Shown here: positions 1-5,277 of the stretch, piece by piece
How the letters are laid out: every line of letters begins with the position of its first letter
Position numbering within the stretch: the stretch's first letter is position 1
Source: CAZBNB01 sp964493245
GTDB taxonomy: Bacteria; Pseudomonadota; Gammaproteobacteria; Legionellales; Legionellaceae
Length of the DNA stretch: 5,277 bases
Assembly (NCBI GenBank): GCA_964493245.1
Contig: CAZBNB010000042.1
Coordinates: 1 to 5,277, forward strand
Direction: 5' to 3'
Notes under the pieces: model-generated
The model's database searches: none
Seen by the model: the letters and a program-made list of their open reading frames with translations, nothing else
What the model was told of the DNA's origin: nothing
Position numbers and translations under genes: made by a program

Positions 1-3
1 ACC

Positions 4-55
4 GAATTAAAAATACAATCCAACGAAGAGATCGTTGTTTTGCGTAAGTCCTGAT
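4..55 (-). repeat. Left copy of 52-bp inverted repeat, probable IS end
   Basis: This segment matches the reverse complement of 5226-5277 at 50 of 52 positions; the differences are at 16 and 35. Read on the minus strand it starts with ATCAGGACTTACGCA and runs leftward out of the window. That tip resembles insertion-sequence ends, but I cannot assign a family, and no transposase lies in the window. A small hairpin (CAACGA, loop AGAGA, TCGTTG) sits at 21-37. Similarity to the other copy stops sharply after position 55, as expected for an element boundary. The true length of the element cannot be seen. Confidence 0.75.
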
Positions 56-79
56 CATTTAACATGGTACTTTTCTAAA

Positions 80-1501
80 ATGACACGCAATTGGCTTCCT
101 GTCTGGTGTTTTTCTCTCAGCTTGCTCTTGTTTTTTATCGCCTCTCCTTTAACGCGTCATGGCATGTTTTTAGATGGTATTGTCTATGCGGCAATCGCAA
201 AAAACTTAAGTTTGGGACATGGTACGATTTGGCAGTTATTTTTTTCAAAAACCGAATTAGTTGGGTTTTACGAGCATCCGCCGTTGGCTATTTATTTTCA
301 GTCTTTATTTTTCAAATACTTGGGCCAAGGATTTTATGTTGAGCGGCTATATTGTTTATTGATGGCTGTTGGGCAATTTTCATTGTTGACTTGGTATTGG
401 TTAAAAAAAGAGCGTGTTGTGACGTTGGGGTTTTTACTCCTGATTTGGGGGATGATTCCCTTGAATCATCTTTATGTGAGCAACCTGTTAGAAGGGACCC
501 TCACGCTATTTACAACCTTTGTCTGCGTTTTTTATGTGTTACAAACAGAGCGTGGCTGTGCTATCACGCCAGTGAAAAACGGGCTGACTTACTTTTTATG
601 TGCTTTTGGTATGGTCATTGCCTTTTTTTGTAATGGCCCAACTGCTTTTTTCCCTTTGGCATTACCGGTGATCATAGCGATATTTCAATCTGATCAACGT
701 ATGCTGGATGGCTTTAAAAAAACAGGCTGTTTTTTGGTTATTGTGGTAGGCATATTCTTACTGGTTTATACCACATTGCCAAATGCGCTGTATGTGACAC
801 AACGCTATTTCAGACAGCAGCTTTTTCCAGCTATAACTGGTGTGCGTCAATTGAATTATGTGGGCTTCGCCCATTTGCATGTGGTTTTGTTGTATGTGCG
901 TGCTTATATGTGGGTCGGTTTATTCGGTGCTTTTTGTCACTGGTTGGCTTTTAAAATCGACATGACACGCTATCCATTAACGCCGCGTGCTAAAGTATGG
1001 CTATCGCTTTCATTGGTGGCTTCTTTACCAATAGGCATTAGTCATAAGCAGGCATTCAGTTATTTGATGCAATCCGCTCCTTTTTTTACTTTGTTTATTG
1101 CAGAAAGTTGTTTTAAGCCTTTTCAGGTGATATTAGCTTATTGTTGTCTTTGTGTGCAGCGCTTTAGGGTATTTTCGTTAGTCAATAACATATTATTGAT
1201 AATTTGTTCGGTGTTTTTTTTATATCACTTCAATGGCTATAATCGTGATAAATTAATGTTGCAGGATATCCATTTTTTAGTTAACTATGTTGGCGAACAA
1301 GAAACCTTATCTGCCAGCCCACTTATTTTTAAAAAATACTATACAGGTGCTTATTTCGCACGTGACGCTATGATTTCGATTACACCGAAGATGCATTTTC
1401 GTTACCATCTGATCGCGAATACGGAAGCGATTCCGGCTCATTATTGCCTCGTCCCAATTCCTTTGTCTTATTACCATTTGGTGAAAAAGTGTGACGCTTA
1501 G
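80..1501 (+). CDS. GT39/ArnT-like membrane glycosyltransferase
   Basis: A 473-residue, very hydrophobic protein, probably an inner-membrane glycosyltransferase that moves a sugar from a polyprenyl-phosphate donor to an envelope lipid or glycan (PMT_2/ArnT-like family; substrate unknown). An N-terminal membrane segment (about 8-22) is followed by a loop with Asp32 in FLDG, where family members carry the catalytic acidic residue, and by YEHPPL at 64-69, the usual PP(L) motif of the first periplasmic loop. VERLY at 87-91, FCNGP at 183-187 and a late SLPIGISHKQ segment before a hydrophobic helix also fit. Further membrane segments lie near 90-107, 114-131, 138-155, 168-184, 187-202 and 216-231, with more beyond. 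The short soluble tail ends in KKCDA. ATG at 80 was chosen because it places the first helix normally; a TTG at 35 is in frame but lies inside the terminal repeat. No good Shine-Dalgarno precedes ATG 80. Family call is good; acceptor and donor are unknown. Confidence 0.82.
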   Translation: MTRNWLPVWCFSLSLLLFFIASPLTRHGMFLDGIVYAAIAKNLSLGHGTIWQLFFSKTELVGFYEHPPLAIYFQSLFFKYLGQGFYVERLYCLLMAVGQFSLLTWYWLKKERVVTLGFLLLIWGMIPLNHLYVSNLLEGTLTLFTTFVCVFYVLQTERGCAITPVKNGLTYFLCAFGMVIAFFCNGPTAFFPLALPVIIAIFQSDQRMLDGFKKTGCFLVIVVGIFLLVYTTLPNALYVTQRYFRQQLFPAITGVRQLNYVGFAHLHVVLLYVRAYMWVGLFGAFCHWLAFKIDMTRYPLTPRAKVWLSLSLVASLPIGISHKQAFSYLMQSAPFFTLFIAESCFKPFQVILAYCCLCVQRFRVFSLVNNILLIICSVFFLYHFNGYNRDKLMLQDIHFLVNYVGEQETLSASPLIFKKYYTGAYFARDAMISITPKMHFRYHLIANTEAIPAHYCLVPIPLSYYHLVKKCDA

Positions 1502-1573
1502 CGTAAAAAAAAAGATTTTTATATTGCTTTTTTAGTTGAATTTAATAAAAATTCGTCATTTATTGAATAACAT

Positions 1574-1578
1574 AGGAA
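1574..1578 (+). promoter_or_regulatory. Ribosome binding site of the phosphoribosyltransferase gene
   Basis: AGGAA lies six bases before ATG 1585, a normal Shine-Dalgarno spacing, and supports that start. The AT-rich 83-bp gap behind the glycosyltransferase also offers a weak promoter candidate: TTGAAT at 1536-1541, a 17-base spacer, and TTTATT at 1559-1564, each matching 4 of 6 consensus bases. That promoter is only a guess; the gene may instead be read through from upstream. Confidence 0.6.
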
Positions 1579-1584
1579 TTCATT

Positions 1585-2478
1585 ATGGCGTTGACATTTG
1601 AACAGGAAGTGAGAGCTGAGCTGACAGCTTGTCATGAGGAAGCGATAGAAATTGAAAATAACACGATGCTTAAACCTGTCTATGTGGATGATCCCATAAG
1701 TGGTGAAAAAGTTGAAGTGACACCGGCTTACTTAAATAAGATTATTGCTGGGCTGGCGAAGAAAATAGTTAAAGACTTTGCCGGTCGGTCGGTGCTTTTT
1801 TTAGGTTTAATGGATGGTGCGAATTTTTTTGCAAATAAGCTCATTGAAGAAATAGTCGCAATAAACGCAACATTACCGAAAAAAGAGCAAGTTAGGGTTA
1901 ATTATACAACGACGATGACATCAAGCTATGAAGGAACCAAACGTGGTAAGTTAACCATTGGTAAGTTGAAAGTTGAAGTGGGTAACCTGACTGTCATGAT
2001 TTTGGATGATGTTCTTGATTCTGGAAAAACCCTGCTTGGTGTGATCGAAGCGTTGCTCAAATTAGGTGCTGCTGAGGTTTTTTCGGGAGTTTTATTTACT
2101 AAAGAGGTTCCTAAACGAACGAACGAAGCAACTTATTCTGGTTTAAACGCTGGCAAATCTTTTTTAGTGGGGGCGGGTATGGATTTAATTACACCTACTT
2201 TTAGATTGTTACCTACGATAAAAGAGGTTGATCCCGAAACATTGCCTGAGGATGGTGTGATAGAGCGACTTAAAGCAAAAATGAAAGCACTTAATGCCGA
2301 TTTGCGAGAGATTATGGCTGCTAAAGATAACCAAAAATTGATTAATACCCGGATTAATGGACTTAAGGCATCTGAGTGTGGTGCTATACTGATGCCAAAA
2401 AAGAGACCTTTAGATTCATCAAAGCCGACGTTAGTAAATGATTTAGCTGAAGAAGAAGATTTTTATTTTGGATCTTAG
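1585..2478 (+). CDS. Atypical extended hypoxanthine-guanine phosphoribosyltransferase
   Basis: A 297-residue type I phosphoribosyltransferase, best matched to HGPRT, which forms IMP/GMP from PRPP and a purine base. By eye against human HPRT: the PRPP loop VMILDDVLDSGKT (137-149) supplies Asp141, Asp142 and the catalytic-base position Asp145; Ser114-Tyr115 match the mobile catalytic loop; Lys173 matches the purine O6-binding Lys165; Phe193 and Asp200 in SFLVGAGMD match the base-stacking Phe186 and Asp193; Arg207 matches Arg199. In the pyrophosphate loop (LMDGA, 75-79) Asp77 replaces the usual Lys/Arg. Standard bacterial Hpt is about 180 residues. Here there are roughly 45 extra residues at the N-terminus and about 80 at the C-terminus (from about 217), the latter with a charged, probably helical part (224-247) and a tail ending AEEEDFYFGS. 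The gene follows the glycosyltransferase on the same strand by 83 bp. It could be a divergent salvage enzyme, a phosphoribosyltransferase with another substrate, or a secreted protein; the fold is clear, the exact role is not. Confidence 0.8.
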   Translation: MALTFEQEVRAELTACHEEAIEIENNTMLKPVYVDDPISGEKVEVTPAYLNKIIAGLAKKIVKDFAGRSVLFLGLMDGANFFANKLIEEIVAINATLPKKEQVRVNYTTTMTSSYEGTKRGKLTIGKLKVEVGNLTVMILDDVLDSGKTLLGVIEALLKLGAAEVFSGVLFTKEVPKRTNEATYSGLNAGKSFLVGAGMDLITPTFRLLPTIKEVDPETLPEDGVIERLKAKMKALNADLREIMAAKDNQKLINTRINGLKASECGAILMPKKRPLDSSKPTLVNDLAEEEDFYFGS

Positions 2479-2563
2479 CAAACATGATGTTATTAAAAAA
2501 TTGTAGTCTGTATATGGTTCAAAAAGTGAATCGTCTAAAACTGTAGGTCTTCCCTCTCGCGGA

Positions 2564-2681
2564 GTGAACGCTTACTGAACACTCAATAGACATCAATTTA
2601 AGGAAAAAATGCCGTCATTGCGAGCTTCGCTAAGCCTGTGTAATGTACGCTGCTCGCAAAGACACTTTTGTAACCGTTCAC
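2564..2681. repeat. Nested inverted repeats between convergent genes
   Basis: Two inverted repeats are nested. The outer arms are GTGAACGCTTAC (2564-2575) and GTAACCGTTCAC (2670-2681), complementary at 11 of 12 positions. The inner arms are GTCATTGCGAGC (2614-2625) and GCTCGCAAAGAC (2652-2663), complementary at all but one of 12 positions. The inner sequence is like the GTCATTGCGAGC-type dispersed palindromic repeats known from many bacterial genomes. The element sits in the 263-bp gene-free gap where the phosphoribosyltransferase and trmB converge. It has no T-tract typical of an intrinsic terminator, but an RNA hairpin could still mark transcript ends on both strands. Confidence 0.6.
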
Positions 2682-2753
2682 GGCCTCGCTCTTGAACGTT
2701 GGGGAGCGGTCATAGTAAATGTTCACGCCTGTTGATAAAATTTAACGTTCACG
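2670..2753 (+). repeat. Three GTTCAC-type short direct repeats
   Basis: Related short units GTAACCGTTCACG (from 2670), GTAAATGTTCACG (from 2715) and TTTAACGTTCACG (from 2741) occur in the same orientation. A fourth, inverted copy lies at 2564-2575. The last unit overlaps the final codons and stop of trmB. A weak stem CGCTC/GAGCG (2687-2691 and 2704-2708) lies between the first two. They look like fragments of a degenerate dispersed repeat family; no function is visible. Confidence 0.4.
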
Positions 2754-3416
2754 AGTGTATTTTAAATCCCACACACCATGTCCTAATTTCAACCCTCTTT
2801 GCTCAAATTTCGTAATTGGGCGTGTATCGGGGCGGGGTAAGTAAGCATTGCCTTCATCGATGTTTTTTAAAGCCGTATCAGCAGACAAGACCGCTAACAT
2901 GTGCTCAGCATACTCTTGCCAATCGGTTGCGCAATGGATAAAGCCACCTATTTTTAATTTTTGCGTGAGTAGGCGGATAAGATCTGGTTGCACCAGGCGG
3001 CGTTTATGATGGCGTTTTTTAGGCCAAGGATCAGGGAAAAACAATTGGATTCCGGCAAGCGTATCGTCAGGGATACATTGTTTGAAAACCTCAACCGCAT
3101 CATGTGGCGCAATGCGTACATTTTGTATGTTTTGATCTTGAATATCAGCAGCGAGCCGACCAATGCCCGCACGGTGAACTTCAATACCAATAAAATTGAT
3201 TTCAGGATGCATGGTTGCCATCGTTAACAGTGATGCGCCCATACCAAAGCCAATTTCTACGATCGTGTCAGCTTCACGTGAAAAAATGCTGGCAAAATCC
3301 CATAAGCCACTTTCCAATGACAGTGAATTATGTGCAGCCAAACTATCTAGCCCAAGTTGTTGCCTTGGGCTAATGCGTCCGGCACGTTGAACAAAACTTT
3401 TTATTCTACGCTGCAT
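2742..3416 (-). CDS. trmB: tRNA (guanine-N7-)-methyltransferase TrmB
   Basis: A 224-residue cytoplasmic SAM-dependent enzyme that methylates N7 of G46 in the variable loop of tRNAs. The N-terminal RRIKSFVQRAGR (3-14) matches the conserved start of the TrmB core. The SAM site VEIGFGMG spans 53-60, the second strand motif IGIEV spans 76-80, and HD (105-106) follows. The family-defining FFPDPWPKKRHHKRR is at 126-140 and the C-terminal RPITKFEQRG at 199-208, so all hallmark motifs are present. It is about 15 residues shorter than E. coli TrmB (239), the difference lying before the conserved region. The ATG lies inside the end of fumC (16-bp overlap) with no clear Shine-Dalgarno, so translation is probably coupled to fumC. 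The 3' end abuts the repeat-rich convergent gap. Confidence 0.96.
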   Translation of the reverse strand: MQRRIKSFVQRAGRISPRQQLGLDSLAAHNSLSLESGLWDFASIFSREADTIVEIGFGMGASLLTMATMHPEINFIGIEVHRAGIGRLAADIQDQNIQNVRIAPHDAVEVFKQCIPDDTLAGIQLFFPDPWPKKRHHKRRLVQPDLIRLLTQKLKIGGFIHCATDWQEYAEHMLAVLSADTALKNIDEGNAYLPRPDTRPITKFEQRGLKLGHGVWDLKYTRER

Positions 3417-4801
3417 GGTGCGATCATTTCTTGAGGATTGACGTAAGCATCAAATTGTTCAGCTGTGAGAAAGCCCAATTTGATGGCGGCTTCTTTTAAT
3501 GATGTGTTTTCATGGTGGGCTGTTTTAGCAATTTTGGCTGCTTTATCATAGCCAATATGTCGGTTTAATGCCGTGACTAACATCAAAGAGTGATGCAAAT
3601 AATAATCAATGACAGGCAGATTTGGCTGTAAACCTTCAACACAAAACGCTTCAAACGATGAGCAGGTGTCTGCTAATAAGTTGAGTGAATGTAAAATGTT
3701 AAAAATGATGACGGGTTTAAACACATTGAGCTCAAAATTGCCCTGGCTAGCGGCAACAGAAACCGTGGTGTCGTTGCCAATCACTTGTGTACAAACCATG
3801 GTCATGGCTTCCGACTGTGTTGGATTGACTTTGCCTGGCATAATCGAGGAGCCGGGTTCGTTTTCTGGTAGTATTAATTCGCCAATACCACAGCGAGGTC
3901 CAGAACCTAACCAGCGAACGTCGTTGGCAATTTTCATCAACGCACACGCCAAAGCCTTAAGTGCGCTGTGTGCCATGACCAAGGGTTCATGCGATGCCAG
4001 TGCCATGAATTTATTCGGTGCGGAAACAAAAGGCAGCTTGGTTAGTTGAGCGATATGTGCTGCGGCTTTATCAGCAAATAGAGGGTGTGTGTTTAATCCC
4101 GTACCGACAGCTGTACCACCCAGAGCAAGCTCGTATAATTCAGGCAGTGTTTCTTCAAAACGTTTCAAACAAGCGTCTAGCTGAGCCACATAACCAGAGA
4201 ACTCTTGACCTAAAGTTAAAGGAACGGCATCTTGTAAATGTGTGCGGCCAATTTTTATAATCGATTGAAAATCCTGCATTTTTTTAGCTAAAGCATCACG
4301 AAGACTTTTGACAGCAGGAATCAATTTATTTTTGTAGGCGATAACCGTAGCCATGTGCATGGCCGTTGGAAAGGTATCATTCGATGATTGCGACATATTC
4401 ACATCATCATTGGGATGCACGGGCGTCTTACTGCCCATCGTACCACCAGCCATTTCGATAGCGCGATTAGAAATCACTTCATTCACATTCATGTTGGATT
4501 GAGTGCCACTTCCTGTTTGCCATACGTGTAGTGGAAAATGACTATCAAGATGACCTGAAGCAGCTTCATCAGCCGCTTTAACAATCAGATTCATTTTATC
4601 TTGTGACAACAGGCCCAGCTCATGATTGGTCAGCGCGGCGGCTTTTTTCAAAATGGCTAACGCATGAACTACCTCTAAAGGAATAAGATCTTTACCAATA
4701 TTAAAGTGATGTAATGAGCGCTCAGTTTGAGCCCCCCAGTATTTATCTGCCGGAACGTCAATGGTTCCCATGCTGTCGCTTTCGGTTCTTGTTTTTTGCA
4801 T
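3401..4801 (-). CDS. fumC: Class II fumarate hydratase FumC
   Basis: A 466-residue iron-independent fumarase that interconverts fumarate and L-malate in the TCA cycle, normally as a cytoplasmic homotetramer. Length and motifs are those of the family: GSGTQSNMNVNEV (97-109), SSNDTFPTAMH (139-149), GRTHLQDAVPLTLGQE (185-200) with His188, GGTAVGTGLN (228-237), and the fumarase/aspartase signature GSSIMPGKVNP (317-327) with catalytic Ser318. The His188 and Ser318 positions coincide with E. coli FumC numbering. YWGAQTERS (21-29) marks the standard N-terminus, so ATG 4801 is well supported, although its Shine-Dalgarno is weak (AAAGA, four bases upstream). Aspartase is less likely given the fumarase-type sequence throughout. 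It is the first gene of a probable fumC-trmB operon; the last 16 bp overlap trmB. Confidence 0.97.
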   Translation of the reverse strand: MQKTRTESDSMGTIDVPADKYWGAQTERSLHHFNIGKDLIPLEVVHALAILKKAAALTNHELGLLSQDKMNLIVKAADEAASGHLDSHFPLHVWQTGSGTQSNMNVNEVISNRAIEMAGGTMGSKTPVHPNDDVNMSQSSNDTFPTAMHMATVIAYKNKLIPAVKSLRDALAKKMQDFQSIIKIGRTHLQDAVPLTLGQEFSGYVAQLDACLKRFEETLPELYELALGGTAVGTGLNTHPLFADKAAAHIAQLTKLPFVSAPNKFMALASHEPLVMAHSALKALACALMKIANDVRWLGSGPRCGIGELILPENEPGSSIMPGKVNPTQSEAMTMVCTQVIGNDTTVSVAASQGNFELNVFKPVIIFNILHSLNLLADTCSSFEAFCVEGLQPNLPVIDYYLHHSLMLVTALNRHIGYDKAAKIAKTAHHENTSLKEAAIKLGFLTAEQFDAYVNPQEMIAPCSVE

Positions 4802-4834
4802 GATGTCTTTAAGCCTGATATATCAAAGAAAATG

Positions 4835-4843
4835 ATTTTAACA
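4835..4843 (-). promoter_or_regulatory. Possible extended -10 promoter of fumC
   Basis: Read on the minus strand, TGTTAAAAT fits an extended -10 box (TGn followed by TAAAAT, 5 of 6 consensus bases). It would start transcription near 4828, leaving a leader of roughly 26 bases before ATG 4801. No convincing -35 box is seen at the right distance. The box overlaps a TTAACA-TG-TGTTAA inverted repeat (4838-4851) that could serve as an operator. Both are guesses from sequence alone. Confidence 0.3.
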
Positions 4844-4958
4844 TGTGTTAATTGACATGGATATACTGTGTGCGGTTACCACTCTGAAGTTTTTGACTTG
4901 GGAACTTTACGGCTGTTTTAGTTGTTGACGCTGATTGAAATTATCCGTCATTTGTTTA

Positions 4959-4965
4959 TACGACA
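4959..4965 (+). repeat. Left target-site duplication TACGACA
   Basis: TACGACA directly abuts the left end of the palindromic element and is repeated without mismatch, in the same orientation, immediately after its right end (5139-5145). This is the mark expected from staggered cutting and repair during transposition. Confidence 0.75.
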
Positions 4966-5138
4966 ACCCCAGTTCGGCGTTTTTATGCTTTTAAACCTTC
5001 GATAAATCAATGATTACTTCGTTAAACGCTCTAAAAAATGCTCACATTAGCGCTGCTAGTGCTGCGCTTTTTTAGAGCGTTTGCCTCGTACTCATTGATT
5101 TCTCTCGATTTAAAAGCATAAAAACGCCGAACTGAGGT
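4966..5138. mobile_element. MITE-like palindromic element, 173 bp
   Basis: The element is a near-perfect fold-back structure with no coding capacity. Its 30-bp terminal inverted repeats (4966-4995 and 5109-5138; tips ACCCCAGTTCGG and ACCTCAGTTCGG) match at 29 of 30 positions. Two further arm blocks match exactly: AAATCAATGA (5004-5013 with 5092-5101) and AAACGCTCTAAAAAA (5024-5038 with 5068-5082). The stretches between blocks are diverged and differ in length by one base each. The central loop (5039-5067) contains a tandem 9-bp unit TAGCGCTGC/TAGTGCTGC. Perfect 7-bp direct repeats TACGACA flank it. Size, inverted termini, lack of a transposase and the duplication fit a miniature inverted-repeat transposable element moved by a transposase encoded elsewhere; I cannot name the parent IS family. 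The ends differ from the 52-bp repeats at the window edges, so it is a separate family. Confidence 0.8.
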
Positions 5139-5145
5139 TACGACA
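5139..5145 (+). repeat. Right target-site duplication TACGACA
   Basis: Exact direct copy of 4959-4965, immediately following the right terminal inverted repeat of the palindromic element. Confidence 0.75.
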
Positions 5146-5225
5146 GAGCAAACACATCTAAATTTTGAACACTAAAAGCCTTTTTTCTGTCTACGTGACA
5201 CAGTATCGATGGGATGCTTGATTTA

Positions 5226-5277
5226 ATCAGGACTTACGCAAAACACCGATCTCTTCGTTGGATTTTATTTTTAATTC
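5226..5277 (+). repeat. Right copy of 52-bp inverted repeat, probable IS end
   Basis: This segment is inverted relative to 4-55 and identical at 50 of 52 positions. It begins ATCAGGACTTACGCA and runs rightward out of the window. Similarity starts sharply at 5226. The element body would lie beyond the window edge, so only its end is visible, with no transposase. Confidence 0.75.

Larger units (their letters stand above)
4802..5277. other. Gene-free region upstream of fumC
   Basis: No open reading frame with recognisable protein features is visible on either strand in these 476 bases. The contents are: the fumC leader with a possible promoter (4835-4843), two short palindromes (TGATATATCA at 4816-4825; TTAACA/TGTTAA at 4838-4851), the MITE-like palindrome (4966-5138) with its flanking direct repeats, and the right-hand terminal repeat (5226-5277). 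I recognise nothing in 4862-4958 or 5146-5225. Confidence 0.7.

Noticed and set aside
35..79. TTG start at 35 extending the glycosyltransferase by 15 residues
   Set aside because: The extra residues lie mostly within the terminal repeat, no ribosome site precedes the TTG, and the ATG at 80 gives a normal N-terminal membrane helix.
1502..1535. A/T-run structure after the glycosyltransferase as an intrinsic terminator
   Set aside because: Runs of A and T could pair, but there is no GC-rich stem, so a rho-independent terminator is not supported.
2988..3390. Plus-strand open frames inside trmB
   Set aside because: They are antisense shadows of a well-conserved gene, with no recognisable protein features.
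3609..4260. Plus-strand open frames of up to 146 codons inside fumC
   Set aside because: They are antisense to a fumarase with every family motif; no ribosome sites or domains support them.
5024..5082. AAACGCTCTAAAAAA stem as an intrinsic terminator
   Set aside because: The stem is a block inside the larger palindrome with a 29-base loop, and it ends in TTTGCC rather than a U-tract; it is better explained as part of the MITE-like element.
4959..5145. CRISPR array or tRNA/riboswitch in the repeat-rich region
   Set aside because: There is one inverted pair rather than regularly spaced direct repeats, and no cloverleaf or known riboswitch core is recognisable.
1..5277. A defence system or biosynthetic cluster
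   Set aside because: Two genes are housekeeping (fumC, trmB), and the other two show no nuclease, toxin, reverse transcriptase or helicase features.

Overview
The window reads as a moderately AT-rich gammaproteobacterial chromosome fragment. It carries four protein genes in two convergent pairs. FumC and TrmB are of typical gammaproteobacterial type. The low-GC composition, the dispersed palindromic repeats and a host-cell-style acidic C-terminal tail on one protein make me lean towards the order Legionellales (Coxiella/Rickettsiella/Legionella-like). That placement is inference and cannot be proven from this sequence alone.

Layout. Positions 4-55 and 5226-5277 are near-identical inverted copies of a 52-bp sequence whose tip (TCAGGACTTACGCA) looks like the end of an insertion sequence. 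The window is thus bounded on both sides by the same repeat, with the body of the element outside. On the + strand, 80-1501 encodes a multi-pass membrane glycosyltransferase of the GT39/ArnT-like type. After an 83-bp gap, 1585-2478 encodes an atypical hypoxanthine-guanine phosphoribosyltransferase-like protein with N- and C-terminal extensions. On the - strand, fumC (class II fumarase, 4801-3401) is followed by trmB (tRNA m7G46 methyltransferase, 3416-2742). Their reading frames overlap by 16 bp, so they form a probable two-gene operon. The convergent gap 2479-2741 has no gene but holds nested inverted repeats and several GTTCAC-type repeats.

The 476-bp stretch right of fumC has no recognisable gene. 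Its main content is a 173-bp near-palindromic element (4966-5138) with 30-bp terminal inverted repeats (29/30 identical), flanked by a perfect 7-bp direct repeat TACGACA. This is what a MITE-type non-autonomous transposable element with its target-site duplication looks like, and it is the best-supported unusual feature here.

The genes do not form one pathway: fumarase serves the TCA cycle, TrmB modifies tRNA, the GT39 protein probably decorates a cell-envelope glycan or lipid, and the phosphoribosyltransferase would act in purine salvage. The phosphoribosyltransferase is the most interesting gene. Most catalytic positions are kept, but the pyrophosphate-loop lysine/arginine is replaced by Asp. 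The protein is over 100 residues longer than a standard bacterial Hpt and ends in an acidic block followed by aromatic residues, resembling a Dot/Icm E-block secretion signal.
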